Position numbers and translations under genes: made by a program. A stretch of 64,000 nucleotides of DNA, from NCBI RefSeq assembly GCF_001625365.1, contig NZ_LJJF01000001.1, positions 1,178,001 to 1,242,000 of the forward strand. The letters are read 5' to 3'. Numbering within the stretch: the first letter of the stretch is position 1; the number at the start of each line of letters is the position of its first letter. The stretch is from Streptomyces sp. MJM8645. GTDB lineage: Bacteria > Actinomycetota > Actinomycetes > Streptomycetales > Streptomycetaceae. This document shows, piece after piece, positions 7,961 through 16,110 of the stretch. Under the pieces are notes generated by a model. That model had not been told where the DNA came from. It searched no databases and saw only the letters and a list, made by a program, of their open reading frames with translations.

Positions 7961-10720
7961 CTACTGGTGCCGCGCCCTGCGCTTACGGGCGACGAAGACC
8001 AGCGCACCGCCGGACGCCACCAGCACCGCGCCGCCGACGATCCCCAGCGGCACCAGGGCGTTGGCCCCGGTGTTGGGCAGCTGTCCCCCGGGCGGGGGCA
8101 GCGGGTTCACCGTCGACGGGCTCGGCGACTCCGTCGGCCCCGGCGGCGTGGTCGGCTCCGGCGCGCTCGGCGAACTCGACGGGCTCGGCGGGCTCGACGA
8201 GTTGGTCGGCGTCGGGGTCGGCGTCGGGGTGGGCAGCAGCTTGTTGACCGCCGTCACCGAGACACCGTCCGCGAGGTTGTCGGAGGTCAGCGCCAGCGGA
8301 CCGAACACGGTGGTGTCCGGAGCCGCGTAGCCGTCGGGCGGGCTGAGCTCCTGCCAGTAGTACGTCCCCGGCACCCCGGCGCCCTGGCAGAGGCCGTCGG
8401 CGCCGGTCGTGCAGGGCCCGCCCACCGCCGTGTCGGGCTTGTCACCGCCGGTCTGCAACCCGTCGGTGCCGTTGGTGTCGTGCCACAGCTGGAACTTCGC
8501 CCCCGCCAGCGGCTTGCCGTCCTGGTCGTGCTTGACCAGGCGCAGCGCGCCCTCCTGCTGCCGGAACCCGAAGTCGAAGGTGTGGTCGTTCTCGCCCGGC
8601 CCGCCGGTGGTCAGCGCCCGTTCGGGGAACTTCGCGCCGGGCGGCACCAGGCCCTTGGAATCGATGAAGTGGTTGTCGCCGACGTCCGCGTCGGTGGGCA
8701 CCCACTGGTAGAGCGGCCCGCCCTTGGCGTAGTCCGCCGGGTTGTCGAGCCGGATCGTGTACTTGGTCCTCGGCTTGAGGCCGCCGGTGACGTCGGAGTC
8801 GTCGAAGTAGTACTCGCCGCGCTTCGTCGTCTTCGTCGTGCCGACCAGCTTGCCCGACTCGTCGTAGAGGTGGACGGTCGCGCCCTCGACGGGGCGCTGG
8901 CCCGGGTTCTGGATGCCCTTGCGCTCGGGGTCGTACCAGACCCGGTTGCCGATCTGCAACGGAGCCTGGTCGCAGAGCACCTCCAGGTCGCCCATCGAGG
9001 CGCCCTTGCCGAACGGCGCGATCACCCCGGCCGGGTTGAGCCGGAAGCCGAACTGCGGGTCCTGCTGGCCGTTCGCCCGCTGGAGGAACGACGTGCCGTA
9101 CCCGAGGGCGGTGTGGTTGGGGTCGAAGGCGGAGACGGCGACGGTGCTCTCGACCTTGGAGAGCGCCATGCCGGCGAACGCCGTGTTGCGGTGGCCGCCC
9201 CAGGTCGTGTCGAAGAACCGGGTGCCCCGGGGAGCGAGCCCGCAGCCGTTGTTGGTGTCCATCACGTACGTGCCGTTCGCCCGGCAGGCCTTGTTCAGGT
9301 CACCGCCGGACATGACGACGGCGACGGAGCCCGGCGCCGGGGAGCCCGGCGCGCGGTCGCCGAAGCGGTCGCGGAAGGCCAGCAGCATCGAGCCGTCGGT
9401 CTCGAACGTGATCTCGCCCAACTCGGGTTCGGGTTGGGCGATGGTGTAGTTGCCGCACGGCCGACCGTTCTGCGTGGTCGGGTAGGTGCTCGTCCACGGG
9501 AACCAGCTCGCACCGTCGCACGGGCCCGAGCCGACGGTGGACTGGCGCGGGTAGTCCAGCGGCTGGTCCAGCACCGGCTTGGCGAACACGCCGGTGGCGA
9601 GGTCGAAGGGCAGGACCACCGCGCGCAGGTCGGTGAGCTTGCCGGTGGACTCGCCGGAGCACACTCCGCCGAGGTAGCCGGTGCCGTCCTGGAGGCCGAG
9701 GCCGAACGGACGCCAGTCCCCCGCCGCCGGGCAGCCCGGGTCGGGGATCGGGTAGGAGGCCGTCGGGCTCCCGGCGGCCGCCACGGTGGCGTTGTAGCGG
9801 TAGAGCTTGCGGTCGTTGAGGTTGACGACGAACAGGTCCTTGCCGTCGTCGGTGATCTTGATGCCGCCGAGGCTCTCCTTGCCCGGTGTGTCGAGGAAGG
9901 CGTCGTCGGTGCCGCCGCCGTGGGCCGTCGAGCCCGCGTTCGGGACGGTGGTGAACAGCGTCGTCTTCTTCTGCGCGATGTCGGTGACGTAGATCGCCCC
10001 GGCACCGCCCGGACCGTAGTCGGTGGTGCGCTTGGCCACCGCCGAGGAGAACAGCCGCCGGTCGGCCTTGTTCCAGGCGATGCCGTACAGCGTGCCGGTA
10101 TCGGCGTTGGTGGCGAGGTTCGTGGCGGTCACGCCCTCGCCGTCCTGGCCGCGCGCGCTGTACGGGAAGGAGACCAGCGTGCGCTGGACCCCGCCCTCGC
10201 GGTCCATCGGCTGGCAGGCCGTGACCAGCGGGGCGTTCTTCTGGCAGTAGTCACCGGGGTTCCAGAGCCCGGTGGTGTACGCCACGTTCTTGCCGCCCGA
10301 GAGGTCGACGAACTCCTCGTTGCTGCTCAGCTGGGTCGGCGCGCCGTCCAGCCCCTGCCGGGAGGCGAACGCCGGGAACAGCACGCCCGGCTTCGGATTC
10401 ACCACCTGCACCCGGTACTTGCCCCCGGACGGCTTGGCCGCCGCCGGGGCCAGGGTGACCGTCCCGTCGGCCGCCGTCACCCCCTCGATCGCCAGCCCGG
10501 CGTCATCCGTGAGCGTCACTTTCACGCCCGCGAGCCCTGGTTCCAGGGCCGGTGTCCACACTCCGCTGGTGTCCACCGCCCGGATCACCCGGACGGTCAC
10601 CGTCCCGTCGCCGGGCTGTGGAAAGGCCGCCGGCGCCGTCACCAGCGCCGCAGCGGACAATCCCATCGTCAGCGCCGCGACCTGCGCGACGCACCTCGTT
10701 CGCTGCCTCGTTCTTCCCAA
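7961..10720 (-). CDS. Large sortase-anchored surface protein (SdrD-B-like/SpaA-like, LPNTG)
   Basis: The 919-residue protein has a signal peptide (to about residue 35) and an N-terminal CnaB-like domain. A large central region resembles a beta-propeller (SGGDLN, TDDGKDLFVVNLND). An SdrD-B-like domain follows (IGNRVWYDPERKGIQNPGQ, about 590), then a SpaA/prealbumin-like domain (GALRLVKHDQDGKPLAGAKF). A Thr/Pro/Ser-rich wall-spanning stretch leads to LPNTG, a hydrophobic helix and RKRRARHQ. This is complete sortase-substrate architecture; isopeptide-stabilised adhesion is inferred. The start is TTG at 10720, because stops lie just upstream in frame. No sortase gene is nearby. Confidence 0.9.
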   Translation of the reverse strand: MGRTRQRTRCVAQVAALTMGLSAAALVTAPAAFPQPGDGTVTVRVIRAVDTSGVWTPALEPGLAGVKVTLTDDAGLAIEGVTAADGTVTLAPAAAKPSGGKYRVQVVNPKPGVLFPAFASRQGLDGAPTQLSSNEEFVDLSGGKNVAYTTGLWNPGDYCQKNAPLVTACQPMDREGGVQRTLVSFPYSARGQDGEGVTATNLATNADTGTLYGIAWNKADRRLFSSAVAKRTTDYGPGGAGAIYVTDIAQKKTTLFTTVPNAGSTAHGGGTDDAFLDTPGKESLGGIKITDDGKDLFVVNLNDRKLYRYNATVAAAGSPTASYPIPDPGCPAAGDWRPFGLGLQDGTGYLGGVCSGESTGKLTDLRAVVLPFDLATGVFAKPVLDQPLDYPRQSTVGSGPCDGASWFPWTSTYPTTQNGRPCGNYTIAQPEPELGEITFETDGSMLLAFRDRFGDRAPGSPAPGSVAVVMSGGDLNKACRANGTYVMDTNNGCGLAPRGTRFFDTTWGGHRNTAFAGMALSKVESTVAVSAFDPNHTALGYGTSFLQRANGQQDPQFGFRLNPAGVIAPFGKGASMGDLEVLCDQAPLQIGNRVWYDPERKGIQNPGQRPVEGATVHLYDESGKLVGTTKTTKRGEYYFDDSDVTGGLKPRTKYTIRLDNPADYAKGGPLYQWVPTDADVGDNHFIDSKGLVPPGAKFPERALTTGGPGENDHTFDFGFRQQEGALRLVKHDQDGKPLAGAKFQLWHDTNGTDGLQTGGDKPDTAVGGPCTTGADGLCQGAGVPGTYYWQELSPPDGYAAPDTTVFGPLALTSDNLADGVSVTAVNKLLPTPTPTPTPTNSSSPPSPSSSPSAPEPTTPPGPTESPSPSTVNPLPPPGGQLPNTGANALVPLGIVGGAVLVASGGALVFVARKRRARHQ

Positions 10721-11071
10721 TGTCCCGCTCTCATCATCGACGGGTTATCACACCCGGGCTGATCAGGAGTCATCAGCAGATCGGCAATCTTAGCTCTCCG
10801 CAAGGGAATTGACGAAACTTCATGTGCACGCGTGACAAGAGCGCCACACCCACTCCACCACCAGTTCGAATCTGGACCCGTTCGTCCGATACCGGCCGCC
10901 ATGCTCGAAAACAGCACCTTCAGCCCGATTTCGTCCGAACAAGACGGTGGGGCGCGGGGACAGCCCAGGACGCAGGGACGGGGGTGCGGGAGCGGGCGGG
11001 GCGGGGCGAGGCGGGCCGGGGCAGCGGCCGGAGCACGCCGGCGCGCGACCCTGTCAGACCGGGCGGGTAGC
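10721..11071. other. Intergenic region, promoter of the surface protein
   Basis: No convincing gene is present. The 100 bp next to the surface-protein start are relatively AT-rich and probably hold its promoter. The rest is low-complexity GGGGCG-type sequence before the AraC-type regulator. Confidence 0.5.
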
Positions 11072-11518
11072 GTGGCAGACGTGCCCCAGGTGTCCCGAGT
11101 CCCCCTACCCGACCTCGTCCGACTGCGGCGGGCCCGCGACCGGATGGACCGCGACTACGCCCAGCCACTGGACGTGTCGGCGCTGGCACACACCGCGCTG
11201 ATGTCGCCGGGCCACTTCTCCCGCAGCTTCCGCGCCGCCTTCGGCGAGACCCCGTACGGCTACCTCATGACCCGCCGGATCGAGCGGGCCAAGGCGCTGC
11301 TGCGACGCGGCGACCTGAGCGTGACGGAGGTCTGCATGGCGGTCGGCTGCACCTCGCTGGGCTCGTTCAGCTCGCGGTTCACCCAGCTGGTCGGCGAGAC
11401 CCCCAGCGCGTACCGGGCCCGGGACCACGGCCACGCCGCCGCCCTCCCGGCCTGCGTCGCCAAGGTCCACACCCGGCCGACCAGGACCGGGGAGGCCGGC
11501 GACCCCACCGGCCCGTAG
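11072..11518 (+). CDS. AraC-family DNA-binding regulator (HTH-only)
   Basis: The 148-residue protein is essentially one AraC/XylS DNA-binding domain. The first helix-turn-helix is LDVSALAHTALMSPGHFSRSFRAAFG, the second LSVTEVCMAVGCTSLGSFSSRF, with the linker PYGYLMTRRIERAKALL. There is no effector domain, as in a common Streptomyces subfamily that often sits beside glyoxalase-fold genes; none is adjacent here. GTG at 11072 or 11081 could be the start, and neither has a strong ribosome-binding site. Confidence 0.85.
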   Translation: MADVPQVSRVPLPDLVRLRRARDRMDRDYAQPLDVSALAHTALMSPGHFSRSFRAAFGETPYGYLMTRRIERAKALLRRGDLSVTEVCMAVGCTSLGSFSSRFTQLVGETPSAYRARDHGHAAALPACVAKVHTRPTRTGEAGDPTGP

Positions 11519-11577
11519 CGCGGCGTTCGACCGGGCTCGGCAGGAGCTCCGACCCTAGGGGCGTGTTCAGACACGCC

Positions 11578-11742
11578 TCAGGGCGTGTCCTCCGGATCCG
11601 GCTCCGGGGGCAGGCCCACCTCCTCGCGGTCCTCCTCGGTGCGCTCGTCGAGCTCCTCCTCGTCGGGCCGCCGGGGCAGACCGCGCCCGTGCCCGGTGTC
11701 CGGGTCGCCTTCGACGTCCTTGTTGGACTTGTGGTGCGACAT
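11578..11742 (-). CDS. Small acidic, Pro-rich hypothetical protein (54 aa)
   Basis: The protein starts MSHHKSNKDVEGDPDTG and continues as a highly charged, probably disordered chain rich in Glu, Asp, Arg and Pro. The gene has a textbook GGAGG 7 nt before the ATG and codon third positions of coding type, so it is probably real. Function is unknown. It converges on the AraC-type gene, with a short inverted repeat (GCGTGT/ACACGC, 11561-11576) just past its stop. Confidence 0.65.
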   Translation of the reverse strand: MSHHKSNKDVEGDPDTGHGRGLPRRPDEEELDERTEEDREEVGLPPEPDPEDTP

Positions 11743-11781
11743 GGCGCCTCCTCACCCCCGATTCCGCCGGTACCTTCCCAC

Positions 11782-12060
11782 TCAAACGCGCGCCCCGGGC
11801 ACCCGCAAGCCGGGGCCGCGATCACGGGGCGCCCCGCCCGGCGCCTCGGGGAACGCCGCCGACTCGAACTGCGCCCGCTGGTCGGCGTCCAGCCGCAGCA
11901 CGTCCACGAGCAGCCGCACCGTCTCCCGTCGGGGCCGCAGCGCCCCGCCCCGCTCCAGATTGCGCACCGCGCGAACACTCAGCGTGGCGAGGTCGGCCAG
12001 TTGCTGCTGGGTCAGGCCCCGGTGCTTCCGGTGTCCGTGCAGCATGTCGCCAAATCGCAT
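11782..12060 (-). CDS. XRE-family helix-turn-helix regulator, short form
   Basis: The 92-residue protein begins MRFGDMLHGHRKHRGLTQQQ, with the HTH LTQQQLADLATLSVRAVRNLERG. This type normally heads larger Streptomyces regulators (with BTAD or NB-ARC partners), so the protein may be a truncated remnant; it ends in a Pro/Gly-rich tail. A purine-rich GGTCGGGAAAG precedes the ATG at 12060. An upstream in-frame ATG at 12117 lies within the adjacent MITE-like element and is judged fortuitous. Confidence 0.75.
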   Translation of the reverse strand: MRFGDMLHGHRKHRGLTQQQLADLATLSVRAVRNLERGGALRPRRETVRLLVDVLRLDADQRAQFESAAFPEAPGGAPRDRGPGLRVPGARV

Positions 12061-12098
12061 CTTTCCCGACCTTTCCCTGTCCGCGTCAGCCGGCTGCT

Positions 12099-12267
12099 CT
12101 AGGGCGTGTTTCATCATTCCCGTCGGATCAGCGCGCGGCGGTGGGCGCCCGGCTGGGCGTGCCGGCGAAGCGTCCTCGTACTGGGCCGTACTTGGACGTT
12201 TCGCCGGTGCGGTCAGGCGGGATGCCCGGCGTCGCGCGCCCGGCGGGAATGATGAAACACGCCCTAG
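12099..12267. mobile_element. MITE-like palindromic element, 169 bp
   Basis: Terminal inverted repeats of 24 bp match perfectly (12099-12122 and 12244-12267), each ending in CTAG. The interior is also an imperfect palindrome: 12162-12181 pairs with 12188-12207 at 17 of 20 positions. There is no coding capacity. CTAG ends suit IS5-type transposases, which often target TA or CTAG, so this is probably a non-autonomous IS5-family derivative moved in trans. It lies 39 bp upstream of the XRE regulator start, within its promoter region. Confidence 0.75.
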
Positions 12268-12427
12268 CCTTCGTAACGCGACCGGAGAACCGTCGGGTTC
12301 AACGGCCGAGCGGTGTGAAGTCCGGCTTCGGCCACCGCCCTTGACTTCCTGTCACCATCGATCGTGGGAACCCGTCGGTCCGCCGCCTCGCCCGCGTCCG
12401 GGCAGCCCCCGACCGTCGCCCCCCCCG

Positions 12428-13306
12428 TCACGGCTCCGCCCGCTCCGGTGCGCGTTGCAGGCGGAACGCGTCCGCGAGGACCGCCTGGGCCAGCACCCGG
12501 GCCGGGCCGCGCGCCGTGGTGCGCCCCGTGGTGAGGGCGAACTCGGTGGTACCGAGGTTGGGCAGGCCCGGCTGGTCGGGCAGCACCCGCAGGCCCGACG
12601 GGATCAGGCTGCGGGCGTGCGGCACCACCCCGAGGCCGGCCAGCGCGGCGGCCCGGACCCCGGAGAGGCTGGTGCTGGTGCAGGCGATCCGCCAGGGCCG
12701 CCCGTCACGCTCGCAGACCTCCAGGGCGCGGACCCGGGTGAAGCTGGGCGGCGGGTAGACGATCAGCGGCAGCGGCTCGGCCGGGTCCGTCCGGAAGTCC
12801 TCCGCCGCGATCCACACCAGCTTGTCCTGCCACACCAGTTGGCCCTGCGAGCCACCGCCGGGCGGGCGTTTGCCGAGCACCAGGTCGAGCCGTCCGTCGG
12901 CCAGTTGCTCGTAGAGCACGGCGCTGAGGCCGACGGTGAGTTCGAGGTCGACCTGGGGGTTGCTCCGCCGGAAGCTCCGCAGGATCTGCGGCAGCTCGGT
13001 GTGGACGAAGTCCTCCGAGGCGCCGAACCGCACCCGCCCGCGCACCTGCGTCTGCGCGAAGTAGCCGAGCGCCTGCTCGTGCGCCTCCAGGATCGTCCGG
13101 GCGAAGCCGAGCATGGCCTCGCCCTCGCTGGTGAGCTGCACGGAGTGGGTGTCGCGCAGGAAGAGCTGCCGGTCGGCGGCCGTCTCCAGCCGCCGTACGT
13201 GCTGGCTGACCGTCGACTGCCGCAGCCCCAGCCGCTGGGCGGCCCGGGTGAAGCCGCCGGTCTGGGCCACCGCGAGGAAGGACCTCAACTGCACCGGATC
13301 GAACAC
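12428..13306 (-). CDS. LysR-family transcriptional regulator
   Basis: The 292-residue protein has the N-terminal winged HTH typical of LysR (MFDPVQLRSFLAVAQTGG, then RAAQRLGLRQSTVSQHVRRLE). A periplasmic-binding-like effector domain runs from about residue 90 (RVRFGASEDFVHTELPQIL). It is divergent from the transporter gene at 13431 with a 124-bp shared promoter region, the usual LysR arrangement for autoregulation and control of the divergent gene. The effector is unknown. Confidence 0.92.
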   Translation of the reverse strand: MFDPVQLRSFLAVAQTGGFTRAAQRLGLRQSTVSQHVRRLETAADRQLFLRDTHSVQLTSEGEAMLGFARTILEAHEQALGYFAQTQVRGRVRFGASEDFVHTELPQILRSFRRSNPQVDLELTVGLSAVLYEQLADGRLDLVLGKRPPGGGSQGQLVWQDKLVWIAAEDFRTDPAEPLPLIVYPPPSFTRVRALEVCERDGRPWRIACTSTSLSGVRAAALAGLGVVPHARSLIPSGLRVLPDQPGLPNLGTTEFALTTGRTTARGPARVLAQAVLADAFRLQRAPERAEP

Positions 13307-13430
13307 CTGGCCATTCTATCCGCTGATATCACGGATCATGATGACAGTGAGTGCCGCCAGCGGGATTCACAATCACCCCGGCGGACGGCAGGCTGAGGCC
13401 ATCCCACCCGAACCGCCACCGCGGAGAACC

Positions 13431-14483
13431 ATGCCTCGCCCGAACCGTCCGCTCCGCTCCCACCTGCCCCGGCGCCCCGCCCGCCTCCGGGTCGACCCGT
13501 TCATCGCCGCCCTGCTGGGCACCGTGGCAGTGGCCGCCCTGCTCCCCGCCCGCGGCGCCGCCGCACCGGCCTTCTCCGACGCCGCCACCGGCGCGGTCGC
13601 CGTCCTGTTCTTCCTCTACGGCGCCCGGCTCTCCGCCCGCGAGGCCTGGGAGGGGCTCAAGCAGTGGCGGCTGCACGGCACCGTGCTCGCGGTCACCTTC
13701 GGCCTCTTTCCCCTCCTCGGGGTGGCCGCCCACCTGCTGGTGCCGGCGGTGCTGTCGCCGCAGCTCTACCAGGGCCTGCTGTTCCTGACCCTGCTGCCCT
13801 CCACCGTGCAGTCCTCGATCGCCTTCACCTCCATCGCCCGCGGCAACACGGCCGCGGCCGTCTGCAGCGCGACCTTCTCCAGCCTCTTCGGCATCATCCT
13901 GACCCCGCTGCTCGCCGCCGTACTCCTGCACACCAAGGGCGGTGTCTCGCCGGGCACCGTGCTGGAGATCGCCGAGCAACTCCTCCTCCCCTTCGCCGCC
14001 GGCCAGGTGCTGCGCCGCTGGATCGCCGCCTGGATGGCCCGCCACCGCGCCGTCCTCGGCCTGGTCGACCGCGGCTCGATCCTGCTGGTCGTCTACAGCG
14101 CCTTCAGCGCCGCCGTGGTGGGCGGGGTGTGGGGCGCCCTCTCCCTGCCCCGGCTGGCGGCCCTGCTGGGGGCGGAGGCGGCGCTGCTGGCGCTGGTCCT
14201 GACCACGACGCTGCTGGTCGGCCGCCGGCTCGGGTTCGGCCGGGGCGACCTGGTCGCGATCGTCTTCTGCGGCTCCAAGAAGAGCCTGGCCAGCGGCGTC
14301 CCGATGGCCACCGTCCTCTTCCCGGGCCCGGCGGCCGGGCTGATGGTGCTGCCGCTGATGCTCTTCCACCAGCTGCAACTGATGGTCTGCGCCGTCCTGG
14401 CCCGCCGCTGGGGCGCGCAGGCCGAGAGCGCCGGGGCCACGGCGCAGCCGGCGGCCGCACCGGCCCTCGACCACGCGGCCTGA
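13431..14483 (+). CDS. Bile acid:sodium symporter-family transporter (SBF-like)
   Basis: The 350-residue protein has about ten transmembrane segments. It shows SBF-like signatures such as VAVLFFLYGARLS, TLLPSTVQSSIAFTSIARGN and VFCGSKKSLASGVPMA, matching the PF13593-type subfamily. Members move organic anions with sodium; the substrate here is unknown. GGAG about 5 nt before the ATG fixes the start. It is divergent from the LysR regulator, which probably controls it. Confidence 0.88.
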   Translation: MPRPNRPLRSHLPRRPARLRVDPFIAALLGTVAVAALLPARGAAAPAFSDAATGAVAVLFFLYGARLSAREAWEGLKQWRLHGTVLAVTFGLFPLLGVAAHLLVPAVLSPQLYQGLLFLTLLPSTVQSSIAFTSIARGNTAAAVCSATFSSLFGIILTPLLAAVLLHTKGGVSPGTVLEIAEQLLLPFAAGQVLRRWIAAWMARHRAVLGLVDRGSILLVVYSAFSAAVVGGVWGALSLPRLAALLGAEAALLALVLTTTLLVGRRLGFGRGDLVAIVFCGSKKSLASGVPMATVLFPGPAAGLMVLPLMLFHQLQLMVCAVLARRWGAQAESAGATAQPAAAPALDHAA

Positions 14484-14499
14484 CGGGCTCCGCGCGCCC

Positions 14500-14901
14500 T
14501 CAGAGGCCGACGACGTCGACGGCCTGCGGGCCCTTACGGCCCTGCGCGATCTGGAACTCGACCCGCTGCCCCTCCTCCAGGGTCCGGTACCCGAGCCCGA
14601 CGATGGACGAGAAGTGGACGAAGAGGTCCGGACCGGGGACGTCCGGCACGATGAACCCGAACCCCTTCTCGGCGTTGAACCACTTCACCGTGCCGAAGTT
14701 GATCAAGGCGCGCCGGCCCTCCACTGCCCGGTCCTCCACCGCCCGCCCGGCCACCGCCTGCCCCGTGTCCGCCCGCCCCGTGTCCGCCCGCCCGGTGTCC
14801 GCCCACGCCGGGGCGCAGACCGCCGCCAGGGCGCCGAGGGCGACGGCCGACGCGCACACCATGGCCGCCACGCGGCCGCGCACAAGGACGAGAGGGGACA
14901 T
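14500..14901 (-). CDS. Cold-shock-domain protein with N-terminal signal peptide
   Basis: The 133-residue protein has a basic n-region (Arg8, Arg10), a hydrophobic core (about 11-30) and an AWA-D cleavage site near residue 34. A repeated DTGRA linker follows. A complete cold-shock domain covers about residues 67-133, with [15 protein letters not shown] (RNP1) and DLFVHF (RNP2). Ordinary Csp proteins begin directly at the GTVKWF strand and are cytoplasmic nucleic-acid chaperones. AGGAGG 6 nt upstream of 14901 strongly supports this start, and no competing start lies at the domain boundary. Export of a nucleic-acid-binding domain is therefore predicted, unless the leader is retained as a membrane anchor. 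Confidence 0.88.
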   Translation of the reverse strand: MSPLVLVRGRVAAMVCASAVALGALAAVCAPAWADTGRADTGRADTGQAVAGRAVEDRAVEGRRALINFGTVKWFNAEKGFGFIVPDVPGPDLFVHFSSIVGLGYRTLEEGQRVEFQIAQGRKGPQAVDVVGL

Positions 14902-15230
14902 CACAAGCCTCCTGGCGGGAGAAGGACCGGGCCGTTCAGCAGGGGCACGCGCGACTGATCGCGTACTCACGGTGTCCGCCGATGCCCCGTCCCGCAAGCC
15001 CGGACGACCGACCGGGCGGTCTTCCGTCCCGGCCGCCCTCAGGTCCGCGAGGCCGGGCCCCGGTTCTGGACCATTCGAGGCGCATCGGCGGGGTTCCCAG
15101 GATGGCGACGGCCGGGAACCGTCGCGCCGTGTCACCGTCGCCCTTCGACGTCGCCCTTCGACGCCCTTCGGCCCGCCTCGCCCCGCGTGCGGGCCGCCCC
15201 CTCCGGTCCGACGAAAGAAAGGGAACCCAC

Positions 15231-15812
15231 GTGTCCGTACGCCGAAGCGTTGTGACCGTGTCCGCCGTCCTCGCCGCGCTGTCCACCGGCGTGACCCCGG
15301 CCGCCGACGCCGCCCCGACGGCCGCCGCGGAAATCCTGAACTGCACCGTGAACGCCGCCGTCAACTTCAGCCCGCCGCTCTCGGCCGGCCCAGAGGCCAC
15401 CACCGTGGCGATCGGCGGGACGGCGAGCAGGTGCAAGGACTCGCTGGACGGCCCGACGGCCGTGACGGGCGGCACCGTCACCGCAACGCTCAGGTTCGGC
15501 GCGATCAGCTGCAGCCCGGCGACGCCGCCGGCACTGGCACCGGGCTCCTCGGCGACCTTCACCTGGAACCTGCAGGACGGCACGCAGGCGAGCAGCACCG
15601 TCACCGACATCGCCATCGTCGAGGTCGACGGCTCCGGGAGCCTCACCGGCACCGTCACCGCCTCCTCCACCCGCCTGGCCGGGGAGAAGCTGTCCGCGCT
15701 CGTGGACGTCACCAGCGACCAGCCGCTCGTGGACAACTGCGTCGACGTCCTACTCGGAACCGGCCGGCCCATCGCCGACTCGACCCTGACCGCCGACCTC
15801 TCCTTCAGCTGA
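15231..15812 (+). CDS. Secreted small beta-rich protein of unknown function
   Basis: The 193-residue protein starts at GTG with AAAGGGAA 7 nt upstream. It has a signal peptide ([19 protein letters not shown], cleavage around ADA-AP) followed by a Thr/Ser/Gly-rich beta-strand domain. Four Cys residues (INCTV-type, SRCKD, ISCSP, DNCVD) could form two disulfides. It resembles the many uncharacterised secreted proteins of streptomycetes; no enzyme motif is visible. It is divergent from the cold-shock-domain gene. Confidence 0.75.
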   Translation: MSVRRSVVTVSAVLAALSTGVTPAADAAPTAAAEILNCTVNAAVNFSPPLSAGPEATTVAIGGTASRCKDSLDGPTAVTGGTVTATLRFGAISCSPATPPALAPGSSATFTWNLQDGTQASSTVTDIAIVEVDGSGSLTGTVTASSTRLAGEKLSALVDVTSDQPLVDNCVDVLLGTGRPIADSTLTADLSFS

Positions 15813-15829
15813 CACCAGACCGTCCCGAT

Positions 15830-15870
15830 GCGCGCCGGGCCCACCCCCGCAGGTGGCGGACCCGGCGCGC
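15830..15870 (+). terminator. Hairpin terminator after the secreted protein
   Basis: GCGCGCCGGG (15830-15839) pairs exactly with CCCGGCGCGC (15861-15870), extended inside by CCACC/GGTGG. It begins 18 bp after the stop codon. Confidence 0.65.
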
Positions 15871-16110
15871 ATCAGCGCAACCACGGTACGGCGGCATGGG
15901 GTGGATCGCGTCGCCGAGCAGCGTCACCCGGCGCACGCCCCGGGGGCACGAAGGTCCTCCGCGCTCCACGGGGCCGGTACGCGCACCAGTGAGCGTCGTT
16001 CACGCCGATGGCGGCGGCCACCGCCCGGGCAGGAGCTCCTCCGGGCGCGACCGATCGGCGCCCTCCCGTGAGCCGGTCGGCGCGAGCACGTCCCCACGTG
16101 CGGAGGAATC

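Noticed and set aside
7961..10762. A 931-codon rightward frame opposite the surface-protein gene
   Set aside because: The leftward frame has a signal peptide, named domains and an LPNTG anchor; the rightward one has no domain and a biased composition.
12061..12344. Alternative starts and a 67-codon frame inside the MITE-like element
   Set aside because: Both terminal repeats read ATGATGAAACACGCC, which creates start codons by chance. Neither has a ribosome-binding site.
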